Of a DNA stretch of 39,821 nt, positions 8,690 to 15,399 are shown piece by piece. The translations under genes and the position numbers were made by a program. Position 1 is the first letter of the stretch. Each line of letters opens with the position of its first letter. The stretch is from a virus. Location: the IMG/VR virus record IMGVR_UViG_3300028196_000029, positions 1 through 39,821 of that record; one strand, given 5' to 3'. The notes under the pieces are model-generated. The model had not been told where the DNA came from. It searched no databases and saw only the letters and a list, made by a program, of their open reading frames with translations.

Positions 8690-8744
8690 CAAAAAACAAC
8701 TCTAAATATACACTTTTAGGCTGTTTTTCATTGTACATTTAGAG
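8690..8744 (-). terminator. Rho-independent terminator of the replication operon
   Basis: On the minus strand a 13-bp stem with one G-U pair (arms 8744-8732 and 8712-8700) and a 19-base loop is followed by TTGTTTTTT (8699-8691). It begins 11 bases after the stop of the 68-aa gene at 8755, so it ends the minus-strand operon that runs from 13410. Confidence 0.8.
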
Positions 8745-8754
8745 CGTGGCCTAT

Positions 8755-8961
8755 TTATACACTATCATTTCTTAAACACTTCAATTTTTCTTTAAAATAT
8801 ATTTTCTTAAGCTGTGAATTAGATTTTTTACCTACAATCTTTCGCTTGTCACGCAAGCAATCTAATTTTAAGCGGTGCAATGTATCATCTATATCATAAT
8901 CTGCTGAACAGTTATCAACATTGTTAGCATCTAAATAATCTAACGCTTCTATTATTTCCAT
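8755..8961 (-). CDS. Hypothetical protein, 68 aa, end of replication operon
   Basis: Not recognised. The N-terminal half is acidic (ALDYLDANNVDN, SADYDIDDT) and the C-terminal half is very basic (KRKIVGKKSNSQLKKIYF), an arrangement seen in small nucleic-acid-interacting phage proteins. It is the last gene before the terminator at 8690-8744. The ATG lacks a strong Shine-Dalgarno. Confidence 0.6.
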   Translation of the reverse strand: MEIIEALDYLDANNVDNCSADYDIDDTLHRLKLDCLRDKRKIVGKKSNSQLKKIYFKEKLKCLRNDSV

Positions 8962-9034
8962 TGTAACATTTCTAATAATTAAAATTTACTTACCCTTAGT
9001 ACTATCCATACTAAACTCTTGATATATAAGGCTT

Positions 9035-9310
9035 TTAGTTTTTATTGTTTTTGTGATAATTAGGCACTATTTGATTTTTTAAAAGCCAATCGCAATCAGC
9101 AAACTGCAAGTTATTAGGCGTTGTAATACAAGATGTTATTAATTGCTGTACATAATTGTTTAATTCCATCTCTTGTTTTTTTAACTCTTCTATTTTAACC
9201 GTTTTTTCACTGCAACGTTTAGCAGTAGCCGAAATAATGGCAAACACCAAACACAGGCAGAATAAAAAAAAGAAAAATTTATAAGGCGAATAATCTAAAA
9301 ACTTAAACAT
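9035..9310 (-). CDS. Small membrane protein with coiled coil, 91 aa
   Basis: One N-terminal membrane segment (about residues 12-29, FFFFLFCLCLVFAIISATA) followed by a charged helical stretch (KTVKIEELKKQEMELNNYV) and two cysteines. The orientation resembles an Rz-type inner-membrane spanin subunit, but the gene sits in the replication operon and no outer-membrane partner is adjacent, so I do not assign it. GGGGG lies about six bases before the ATG. Confidence 0.65.
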   Translation of the reverse strand: MFKFLDYSPYKFFFFLFCLCLVFAIISATAKRCSEKTVKIEELKKQEMELNNYVQQLITSCITTPNNLQFADCDWLLKNQIVPNYHKNNKN

Positions 9311-9323
9311 CTAATACCCCCTA

Positions 9324-9860
9324 TTATTTAATAATCAAACTAACTTTATCTTTAACGCTCACGCAATCACTACCAATAATAACGCCTTTATCTAGCAACT
9401 CTTGCACATGCTTTTTAGTAGCTGTCTTATCCATTACAATCGCCTCTCTGTTAATATGATACTCCTTTGGCAATTTTTTATAATCCACACTTAAATAATC
9501 TTTTTGCACTTTCGTATAAATAGTATGCTTTGAATTAGTAGTGGTAATGCTTCTTTTGTTATAACGCTGCATAAAATAAAGAATGTTATTTTTTAAACTT
9601 TGTGCTTTTTTCTCTTGAGATTCTGCTCGCTCTTTTAATCTTTCAGCTTGTTGTGTATACCAATCTGCCTCTGCTTTTATTTTAACTGCTTCTAGTTCAA
9701 AAGATTGCATAACGTGCATACAGTTATCTAATTTATCAGGGATAGCACCCTCCATGCTCTCTATAGTATCTAGCACTGCTTGCTTATGTATATCATCACG
9801 CCCTAATAAACGCTTCAATTCTTCTTCTTTATGCCCTAAAGCCATTAATGATTCTTTCAT
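9324..9860 (-). CDS. Gp157-like recombination/replication accessory protein
   Basis: A 178-aa protein from the ATG at 9860; a TTG two codons upstream is possible. The central part (about 50-100) is a long heptad-rich helix with AEADWYTQQAERLKERAESQ followed by QEKKAQSLKN, and the end (about 105-178) is a small beta-rich domain including HTIYTKVQKDYLSV. This layout matches the siphovirus Gp157 family (PF05565), usually found next to Sak4-type ATPases or recombinases, as here. Its biochemical role is not established. Confidence 0.8.
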   Translation of the reverse strand: MKESLMALGHKEEELKRLLGRDDIHKQAVLDTIESMEGAIPDKLDNCMHVMQSFELEAVKIKAEADWYTQQAERLKERAESQEKKAQSLKNNILYFMQRYNKRSITTTNSKHTIYTKVQKDYLSVDYKKLPKEYHINREAIVMDKTATKKHVQELLDKGVIIGSDCVSVKDKVSLIIK

Positions 9861-9884
9861 TTTCAATAAGTATTTAATAAGTAT

Positions 9885-10001
9885 TTATACGGCAACAAAA
9901 AGCAACGCTAAATAGCATTCAATGCCAAACCACATAAGCATTCCTAGCGTTACTAGCCCTAAAATGACACCACCTACTTTTTTTAAAAATTTAGTAATCA
10001 T
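9885..10001 (-). CDS. Small single-span membrane protein, 38 aa
   Basis: A short ORF starting one base after the stop of the Sak4-like gene (TAACATG). The product begins MITKFLKKVGGVILGLV, with a basic N-terminus and one membrane segment that fills most of the remainder, ending LLFVAV. Spacing favours translational coupling. Function unknown. Confidence 0.55.
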   Translation of the reverse strand: MITKFLKKVGGVILGLVTLGMLMWFGIECYLALLFVAV

Positions 10002-10002
10002 G

Positions 10003-10830
10003 TTATTGAGTTTTAAATTGCTCAAACTCTGGTCTATCGCCATATTTGCCTATAGCTTTTGCTAGTGCTTCTGGTCTTTTTTCTGGTGTGCAATTAGTTA
10101 AATATGTAACAGCTATTTGCACCAACTGTTCTTGCTGTTGTTTAGAATACTCATCAGCAGTTACACCATCATTTAACCAGTTGGATATTTTAACTGCATG
10201 TTCTTCTTTTAATACTTCGTGAAAATCACTAAATATGCCTGTACGGTCTTTTGTTGATTCAGCTAGATGTTGTTGATTAACTCTAAATACAATCGTAAAT
10301 TCATAATCTAAACCATCTCGCTGTTCACTCTTTAAGCCAACCTTTGTAGGTGCATTAACGCTTTTCCCTCGCCTATTAGTAACTTGTTCAATTACATAAT
10401 CGCTCTTTGTACGTGCGGTGCATATAATATGCGCATTGGATGCCAAAATAGCGTTTATAAATGCGTTATGCTTAGGTGTAACTTTAGACCAATCATTAAA
10501 TTGCCCTCCTAGCTGTCTATGTATATCAAGTATGCCACCCTCACCGCTCCATTCGTGTGTGATAGAATCAATTATAATTACATCATAATCTTGTTGTGCG
10601 TATTTAATCGCTTCAATGTATTTTTCCGGTGAATAATAATCCAGCTCGCATACGTCAAAGTCAAACTTGTCGCTATACAAACTAGCACTGCCTCGCTCTG
10701 TATCTATTACGGCCACTTTACCGCCTAGCCCTTTCGCTAATTGCAAAGCACTAAAAGTTTTACCACTTCCAGAAGCCCCTTCAATCAATAAACGTAATTT
10801 TAATTGTTGTTTGGTCGCTTTAATAAACAT
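10003..10830 (-). CDS. Sak4-like RecA-fold ATPase (AAA_24 type)
   Basis: A 275-aa P-loop ATPase. With the ATG at 10830 the Walker A motif GASGSGKT is at residues 18-25, an acidic/Walker B motif DVIIIDS at about 79-85, and a downstream ICTARTKSDY resembles a sensor strand. This matches the phage AAA_24/Sak4 family that works with SSB and Gp157-like proteins in single-strand annealing or replication. I choose 10830 over a longer frame to 10884 because AAGGTG lies just upstream and the preceding gene stops one base before it. An SSB is encoded elsewhere (34860). Confidence 0.85.
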   Translation of the reverse strand: MFIKATKQQLKLRLLIEGASGSGKTFSALQLAKGLGGKVAVIDTERGSASLYSDKFDFDVCELDYYSPEKYIEAIKYAQQDYDVIIIDSITHEWSGEGGILDIHRQLGGQFNDWSKVTPKHNAFINAILASNAHIICTARTKSDYVIEQVTNRRGKSVNAPTKVGLKSEQRDGLDYEFTIVFRVNQQHLAESTKDRTGIFSDFHEVLKEEHAVKISNWLNDGVTADEYSKQQQEQLVQIAVTYLTNCTPEKRPEALAKAIGKYGDRPEFEQFKTQ

Positions 10831-10831
10831 A

Positions 10832-11221
10832 TTACACACCTTCGTTTTTAAACACGTCAGATATGCCGATTCCGCACCCTTCAAGAGTTTTGGCCAATAT
10901 AGCTAATTGCATGTGTATTTCTTCGTGCAAATTTGGCTTAGTTTTTACAACAGTTTCAGGATTATCATAATCTACGACTGCTGTGCATTTTTTCAATTCT
11001 TGAAAATCTTTAGCGGCAACAGTTAAAGTTTTAATAGCATCTATGCAATTTTTAGTTTGAAATTCAAGGCTGTTTTTAATGTCGTTATATTCTCCAGAAT
11101 CAATCACATTATTATTTATGCCAACTTTTACATTATTACTGCGATAAATATTTTTTGATATTTCTTGCAATTGCTCTTGTGTTAGAGTGTGCAAAGGCGT
11201 GGTTGGGGCGTAGTTATTCAT
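10832..11221 (-). CDS. Hypothetical protein, 129 aa, upstream of Sak4-like ATPase
   Basis: Not recognised. N-terminus MNNYAPTTPLHTLTQEQL, then a helical protein without membrane segments. The ATG follows an unusually long CAA-repeat leader and an ACGGAGA Shine-Dalgarno. Its stop is one base from the ATPase start. Position suggests a recombination or replication accessory role. Confidence 0.75.
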   Translation of the reverse strand: MNNYAPTTPLHTLTQEQLQEISKNIYRSNNVKVGINNNVIDSGEYNDIKNSLEFQTKNCIDAIKTLTVAAKDFQELKKCTAVVDYDNPETVVKTKPNLHEEIHMQLAILAKTLEGCGIGISDVFKNEGV

Positions 11222-11251
11222 ATTATCTCCGTTATTTTGTTGTTGTTGTTG

Positions 11252-11398
11252 TTAGTAAGTAATTATACCAGAATTTGTTAAATAATCCGTAGCTTTTGTG
11301 CATGAAACATAGCTAAACCTCATAAACGTGCTGTTGAGCAAGTATGCGTAAATGCTATTGTGTGCTGAATAAAAATGTGTGATTATATTGTGTAGCAT
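11252..11398 (-). CDS. Small hypothetical protein, 48 aa
   Basis: A 49-codon frame starting MLHNIITHFYSAHNSIYAY, rich in aromatic residues and His. A GGGAG Shine-Dalgarno lies six bases before the ATG, and the gene follows the promoter and stem-loop at 11433-11493. No family recognised. It could be a true small protein or a leader peptide controlling the genes behind it. Confidence 0.5.
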   Translation of the reverse strand: MLHNIITHFYSAHNSIYAYLLNSTFMRFSYVSCTKATDYLTNSGIITY

Positions 11399-11432
11399 TG
11401 GTAACTCCCTTCTAGTTATTAATGTTAGTTGT

Positions 11433-11493
11433 AGTTAAGTGTTCTCGCACTTAACTATGACGCTAATTATACTCTAAAAACCCCCGTAAACAA
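11433..11493 (-). promoter_or_regulatory. Promoter plus perfect 9-bp stem-loop in the replication region
   Basis: Minus strand: -35-like TTGTTT (11493-11488), 16-base spacer, consensus -10 TATAAT (11471-11466), start expected near 11459. Three bases later a perfect 9-bp stem (11456-11448 / 11441-11433) with a 6-base loop follows, then GGGAG before the 48-aa ORF at 11398. Confidence 0.6.
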
Positions 11494-11520
11494 AGGCTTT
11501 TCTATCTTTTTTATATTTTT

Positions 11521-11715
11521 TTAATCCTCTATAATTCGTATACACGATAATGGCACGGCAGCAATTTTTTGATCAATAATAACAATTGCATCCACGCCGT
11601 GTCCTGAGCTTACATAGGCATCAATATAGCCCACTGCATCCAAAGGGAATTCTCCTTGCAAAACAGTATTCGTAATGATTACCGTTTTTTCTGTGGGTGT
11701 CTGTTTAATATTCAT
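11521..11715 (-). CDS. Hypothetical protein, 64 aa
   Basis: Not recognised. A compact beta-rich protein (KTVIITNTVLQGEF, AIVIIDQKIAAVPL) that ends CIRIIED. No Shine-Dalgarno is evident; a 16-codon frame (MYLTATTGDFEALIFN) lies just upstream. It is transcribed from the 11976 promoter. Confidence 0.55.
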   Translation of the reverse strand: MNIKQTPTEKTVIITNTVLQGEFPLDAVGYIDAYVSSGHGVDAIVIIDQKIAAVPLSCIRIIED

Positions 11716-11794
11716 ATTTTTTTATTTTTTAGTTAAAAATTAAGGCTTCAAAATCGCCTGTAGTAGCTGTTAAATACATGTTTTAAATTTTGCA

Positions 11795-11944
11795 TTATAA
11801 AACCCTGCGCCCGCAAATTTTAGATAAAATCTTTTGTAAATTATTTTGTTTAAATTCTATGTATCCACCGCCGTTAGGAAATTTTTTGTGTATGAAAGTT
11901 GCATACAATGTTCTACATATTTTTATAACTTTATAATTGTTCAT
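11795..11944 (-). CDS. Small basic protein, 49 aa
   Basis: A 50-codon frame. The start is strongly marked: a CAA-repeat leader, then ACGGAGG, five bases, ATG. The product begins MNNYKVIKICRTLYATFIHK, has GGG at residues 25-27 and ends KICGRRVL, giving a high basic charge. It is the first cistron after the 23-bp-box promoter at 11976-12019. No family recognised. Confidence 0.6.
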   Translation of the reverse strand: MNNYKVIKICRTLYATFIHKKFPNGGGYIEFKQNNLQKILSKICGRRVL

Positions 11945-11975
11945 TTAAACCTCCGTTTTTGTTGTTGTTATGCAT

Positions 11976-12019
11976 ACTATAACAATATAAATTAGGATTG
12001 TAAATATATATTTTTAAAT
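11976..12019 (-). promoter_or_regulatory. Promoter with 23-bp box, copy 2
   Basis: Minus strand: box at 11997-12019, -35 TTTACA (12004-11999), 17-base spacer, extended -10 TGTTATAGT (hexamer 11981-11976). The box overlaps the last codons and stop of the initiator gene. Downstream lie a CAA-repeat leader and ACGGAGG for the 49-aa ORF. Confidence 0.8.
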
Positions 12020-12931
12020 TAACTGTTGTGCGTAAATCTTCATGAATGTATGAGCTTTTCTATCTAAATCGTAAGACGTTATGCCGTCAATATTTTTTGA
12101 CAGACCAATCTCTTTAGCAATTTTTTTCAAAGCTTCAGGGGCTTGAGAGTATTTATTGTTGCGAATATGTTCACGCAAAGTATCCCATGCTTCCTTGGCT
12201 TGATTGGAATTGTTAGCTGTTCGTTGAGGTTTAACAATCGGCTGTTCCCAGTCCTGGTTGTTTAGCCAAGTTGTCAAGTTGGGTGGCATTTGCTTAAAGC
12301 CGTTGTCATGTTTAGCCCAGTTGTTAAGTTTTTGCTGCTCTACAGCTTTTAAAATTTGCTTGAATTTATCAGGCTGATTAATTTTGTGGGTTTTAACGGC
12401 TTTCTCGAAAGATTTCGTTGCCCTGTGTTTTGTCGTGCGTCTCTCGGCTGGATATGCATCCCAAAGTTTCTGGAATAATTCTTCATCCTTTAAAACTTTT
12501 TTATTTATTTTTTTATTATTATCACTAGTAATATGTCTAGTATTATCGGGTATAATTTTTAGACCCCCCCCGTCTAAATTTTGTACCCCCCTGGTATAAT
12601 TTTTAGACCCCCCATCTAAATTTTTATCATCAGTGTTTTTTTCAGAATTAATGGCTGCATTGGCAATTGAGTAATGATTAAATGTAAGATTATTTATGAT
12701 CTGCACACGCTTATTGATTAAACCCTTTTCAAGCAAACTTTTTAAAGCATTAACAGCTGTCATACGCGTACAATTCAAAGCATCTTGTATATATTTTAGT
12801 GATCCAGAAAACTCGCTTGAACCATCTTGAGAAAATCCGTATATAACCGCAAATAGCATTAGATCATTGCTCTTTAAATTGAGTTTGTTAATCATCCAGC
12901 CCTGAATAGTAATGTAATTATTATCTTTCAC
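12014..12931 (-). CDS. Replication initiator, winged-helix type
   Basis: A 305-aa protein starting at a GTG whose last bases overlap the previous stop (GTGA). Residues 1-90 resemble a phage replication winged helix (WMINKLNLKSNDLMLFAVIY, then SGSLKYIQDALNCTRMTAV, then LLEKGLINKR). Residues 104-127 are a low-complexity linker with NLDGG repeated at 104 and 118, encoded by the likely origin repeats. Residues 150-305 are a helical domain with AYPAERRTTKHRATKSFEKA, common in phage O-like and DnaD-related replication proteins. It would bind the origin and recruit host replication proteins. No helicase or loader gene was recognised. Confidence 0.8.
   Translation of the reverse strand: MKDNNYITIQGWMINKLNLKSNDLMLFAVIYGFSQDGSSEFSGSLKYIQDALNCTRMTAVNALKSLLEKGLINKRVQIINNLTFNHYSIANAAINSEKNTDDKNLDGGSKNYTRGVQNLDGGGLKIIPDNTRHITSDNNKKINKKVLKDEELFQKLWDAYPAERRTTKHRATKSFEKAVKTHKINQPDKFKQILKAVEQQKLNNWAKHDNGFKQMPPNLTTWLNNQDWEQPIVKPQRTANNSNQAKEAWDTLREHIRNNKYSQAPEALKKIAKEIGLSKNIDGITSYDLDRKAHTFMKIYAQQLI
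12491..12625. other. Candidate replication origin inside the initiator gene
   Basis: Two direct copies (12549-12582 and 12593-12625) begin GGTATAATTTTTAGAC, continue with a run of 8 or 6 C and end TCTAAATTTT. Within copy 1 TTTAGAC and GTCTAAA form an inverted repeat around the C-run. An almost pure A/T stretch (12491-12521) adjoins, as expected for a DNA-unwinding element. Lambda-like initiator genes carry the origin internally in the same way. No experimental evidence. Confidence 0.55.
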
Positions 12932-13410
12932 AGCATATCTCCAACTCTTTTAATCCAGCTGCTTTGCAAGCCTTGAGCTAAATAGTCTTTGAATAAGCTT
13001 ACGTCTAATTGATCCTTTTCGTGTATGATTTTTATCTTCACACACGCACAAAAATATGCTGTAAGCGTTGCTAAATTTGAATAATTTTTAAACAACTCAT
13101 GTTTGCACAAAATTTCACGCATTTTAATAACGCCATCTTTGCCAACAATATTTTTTAATTTCTTGTAAAAATCTGGCTCATCTGCTTGCAAAATTGACAA
13201 TTTGCTTAGAAAGCTTGCAAGAGCTTGACCTTTTAGCAGCTGTTTATCTTTAGCATACAGTGCGTCTGCTATATCAATAAAGCATGTATAATGCTTCAAG
13301 TAATTGATTACTAATTCTTGAGATTGTAAGTTGTTTAGTGTATTATTATCGCAGTTTTTCATAAATATTTTGTGGTTAAAATTGAGTGGAAAATATTCCT
13401 TACAATGCAC
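12928..13410 (-). CDS. Hypothetical protein, 160 aa, first gene of replication operon
   Basis: Not recognised. The start is GTG at 13410, supported by ACGGAGG and a CAA-containing leader; an internal ATG 17 codons later has no such signal. The protein is helical with several Cys and Tyr, without membrane segment or catalytic motif. It overlaps the initiator gene by four bases, suggesting a function in replication. Confidence 0.75.
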   Translation of the reverse strand: MHCKEYFPLNFNHKIFMKNCDNNTLNNLQSQELVINYLKHYTCFIDIADALYAKDKQLLKGQALASFLSKLSILQADEPDFYKKLKNIVGKDGVIKMREILCKHELFKNYSNLATLTAYFCACVKIKIIHEKDQLDVSLFKDYLAQGLQSSWIKRVGDML

Positions 13411-13483
13411 TTACCTCCGTTTGTGCTGTTGTTGACAAAGGCGTGGAGGGAGTTGTTGCCCGCTGAAACGCTCGGATAGCTTG

Positions 13484-13515
13484 ATTATAAAATGTTTGCA
13501 CGTACAGTCTGTCAA
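13484..13515 (-). promoter_or_regulatory. Candidate promoter of the replication operon, 20-bp spacer
   Basis: Minus strand: perfect -35 TTGACA (13515-13510) and perfect -10 TATAAT (13489-13484) separated by 20 bases, longer than the usual 17. An alternative -10 TTTTAT gives 17. Long spacers between perfect hexamers are typical of promoters that need an activator. It lies about 75 bases before the GTG of the 160-aa gene. Confidence 0.45.
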
Positions 13516-13542
13516 CTCTGCTGCATAGATTTTTCAAGTGAG

Positions 13543-13577
13543 AACCCTGCATGCTATAAGCGTGTGGGGTTTTTTTA
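13543..13577 (+). terminator. Plus-strand rho-independent terminator near attP
   Basis: A 12-bp stem with three G-U pairs (13543-13554 / 13560-13571) and 5-base loop is followed by a run of eight T (13570-13577). Nothing upstream on the plus strand is a recognisable gene; it could end a short RNA starting near 13495 or insulate the integrase side. Confidence 0.6.
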
Positions 13578-13675
13578 TGCGCACAAAAAAACTCCGAACT
13601 CAAAAGATCAGAAATAAATTTATTAAAAGTAAGATATTTTTTAATCTGCGTATGTAAATTCCACAGACAAAGAAA

Positions 13676-13720
13676 TGGTAGCGGGGATTGGATTCGAACC
13701 AATGACCTTCGGGTTATGAG
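13676..13720 (-). other. attP: attP core: 3' half of an initiator tRNA (tRNA-fMet) gene
   Basis: Read on the minus strand, the 45 bases give an anticodon loop CTCATAA (anticodon CAT), then CCCG, variable loop AGGTC, a 5-bp T stem (ATTGG/CCAAT) around TTCGAAT, the acceptor strand CCCCGCT, discriminator A and an encoded CCA. ACCCGAAGGTC after the loop is characteristic of bacterial initiator tRNA. The D arm, the 5' half and the GGG that would pair with CCC are absent, so this is not a functional tRNA; it is the segment shared with the host target. The integrase gene starts 62 bases away. Confidence 0.88.
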
Positions 13721-13781
13721 TTTGCGTGTTTTATGCATTTAAACTAGATTAATATTATCTATAATGTTATAAATTAGCTAT

Positions 13782-14735
13782 ATGTTCAATAATATAGTTA
13801 ATTATGCTTATCTCAACTCTTTAATTATATTTTATTTTTTCGCAAAATGTAAATCTTTTTTAATGTTAATTAATAATTTATTTCATTTGTTTGTCGCATC
13901 ACACAAAAATTCTTTAGCGTTCAGCACTTTACAGACGTATGCGTCATGTTATCGCAAGCTAAATGTCATTGGCAATATGCATGTTAATGAGATTAATACA
14001 ATGCAATTGCAAACAATTCTAAACGAACAAAAAAATCTATCTACAAAAACAATTAATAATTTAATTAGTTTTACGCAAAGTTTGTTTAAATTTGCTGTGA
14101 ATATGCAGTTAATTAAAGAATCACCAGCTGCTGGACTTGTACGCTGCAAACCCAACAAAAAACAGATTGAATGTTTAACTGCTGAAAATTCAATCAAGCT
14201 TATTAATTATTTAATTAAACAAGAAAAATTAATTGGGTATTTTTATGCTATAGCATTCAACACAGGTTTAAGAACAAGTGAATTATATGCTCTGCGTTGG
14301 CAAGATATAAACGTAGCACAAAAAAAAATAACTATAGAAGCTGCAATTGTGCGTGGTATGCGTAAATGCACAAAAACTAATCACATTAGATATATAGATG
14401 TAAATGACGCTTGCATTAAATATTTATTAAGCTTATATGCAATATCAAGCAAACATACATACATCTTTAGCAACGATAATTATTCGTTCAATTGCAATAA
14501 TGCTAAACGAAGGAATGCGATGTGGTACAAAGCACTGAAAATATTAAACATACCTAAAATTAAACCATCAGCTACACGGCACACGTACGCATCTATAGCT
14601 TTATCGGAAGGTGCAAGGCCAGCTTGGGTAGCACAACAACTAGGACATGCCTCTATTAACACAACTTACAAATTTTATGCAAAGTGGATAAACTGTTCAG
14701 AAAACAGTAAATTTGCTAACTTAATTAATTTATAA
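13782..14735 (+). CDS. int: Tyrosine site-specific recombinase (integrase)
   Basis: A 317-aa phage integrase. A SAM-like core-binding domain spans about residues 34-120 and the catalytic domain 130-317: Arg164 in NTGLRTSELYALRW, Arg266 in SATRHTYAS, His289 in QQLGHASINTT and the nucleophile Tyr299. The first residue of the usual HxxR box is Ser263 rather than His or Lys, which is unusual. The first 27 residues look hydrophobic and non-conserved, so an ATG at 13863 (290 aa) may be the true start; neither has a good Shine-Dalgarno. It recombines the adjacent attP with the host tRNA-fMet gene. It faces opposite to the replication operon. Confidence 0.92.
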   Translation: MFNNIVNYAYLNSLIIFYFFAKCKSFLMLINNLFHLFVASHKNSLAFSTLQTYASCYRKLNVIGNMHVNEINTMQLQTILNEQKNLSTKTINNLISFTQSLFKFAVNMQLIKESPAAGLVRCKPNKKQIECLTAENSIKLINYLIKQEKLIGYFYAIAFNTGLRTSELYALRWQDINVAQKKITIEAAIVRGMRKCTKTNHIRYIDVNDACIKYLLSLYAISSKHTYIFSNDNYSFNCNNAKRRNAMWYKALKILNIPKIKPSATRHTYASIALSEGARPAWVAQQLGHASINTTYKFYAKWINCSENSKFANLINL

Positions 14736-14768
14736 ATATTTATTTAATGGTGATAAAAGTACGGACAT

Positions 14769-14802
14769 AAAAAAAGGTTATAACTTTTTTAAAATTATAA
14801 CC
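14769..14802 (-). terminator. Rho-independent terminator of the coiled-coil fibre operon
   Basis: On the minus strand a perfect 8-bp stem GGTTATAA/TTATAACC (14802-14795 / 14783-14776) is followed by seven T (14775-14769). It lies about 70 bases after the stop at 14873 and separates that operon from the convergent integrase gene. Confidence 0.75.
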
Positions 14803-14872
14803 CTAAAGAATCAAAGACTTGATTCAAGCTTTATCCAAAGCCTCTTAACTTTATAAGAAGTTACAGCTTTTG

Positions 14873-15169
14873 TCAAATATTCTTCACAAAAAGATCTACA
14901 ATTTTTTTACCTGCATTTACACCATCGGACACTGTAAATAACAGTTTATAGTTACCTTTCAAATTTTGTGTAGAAGTTGTAGGGATTTTTAAAAAAAAGC
15001 CATCATCAACATTATAATCAGCTACAGTGTATGGCATATCAATATTTACACTATTTTTATACAGTTCAACGCTAGCTTGCAAATTTTCATTTACTATTTT
15101 AGCAGCAGTTTTTGCATCATAAAAATTCAAACGTGCTTCAATTGATTCGCCAGAAATTATGCTAGTCAT
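14873..15169 (-). CDS. Hypothetical beta-rich protein, 98 aa, fibre operon
   Basis: Not firmly recognised. A small beta-sandwich-like protein (GESIEARLNFYDAKTAAK, then KGNYKLLFTVSDGVNAGKKI) resembling short phage structural modules that attach to fibres or baseplates. The start overlaps the preceding 61-aa gene by eight bases. It is the last gene before the terminator at 14769. Confidence 0.7.
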   Translation of the reverse strand: MTSIISGESIEARLNFYDAKTAAKIVNENLQASVELYKNSVNIDMPYTVADYNVDDGFFLKIPTTSTQNLKGNYKLLFTVSDGVNAGKKIVDLFVKNI

Positions 15170-15347
15170 CTGATGTATTTATTTGTATGTCTAAATAGTT
15201 TGTTGGTACATCAACTGCTAAAAAATTATTAGTTACTTGAGTATCTAGCGTGATTGTCACAGAAGTTAAACTATTAAATTTTTCGTTTAACTGTAAATCT
15301 CTATGATCAACATAGTTTTTGATCGCATCAAGTATATCTTGATCCAT
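15162..15347 (-). CDS. Hypothetical protein, 61 aa, fibre operon
   Basis: A short protein with an N-terminal helix (MDQDILDAIKNYVDHRDLQL) followed by beta strands. The helix could be a trimerisation or docking element for the coiled-coil fibre encoded just upstream. GGAATAAAA precedes the ATG. No family recognised. Confidence 0.65.
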   Translation of the reverse strand: MDQDILDAIKNYVDHRDLQLNEKFNSLTSVTITLDTQVTNNFLAVDVPTNYLDIQINTSDD

Positions 15348-15399
15348 TTTTATTCCACAGAAAAGGTGTGTGGGCTAGAAGCCCACACGAGGGAAATTA

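Noticed and set aside
13676-13720. Functional tRNA gene
   Set aside because: The acceptor 5' strand, D arm and 5' side of the anticodon stem are missing; only the 3' half remains, so it is called attP.
13400-13738. Minus-strand frame of 112 aa across the attP region
   Set aside because: It translates the tRNA fragment (RRSLVRIQSPLPF, a typical tRNA read-through peptide) and the replication promoter region; not a gene.
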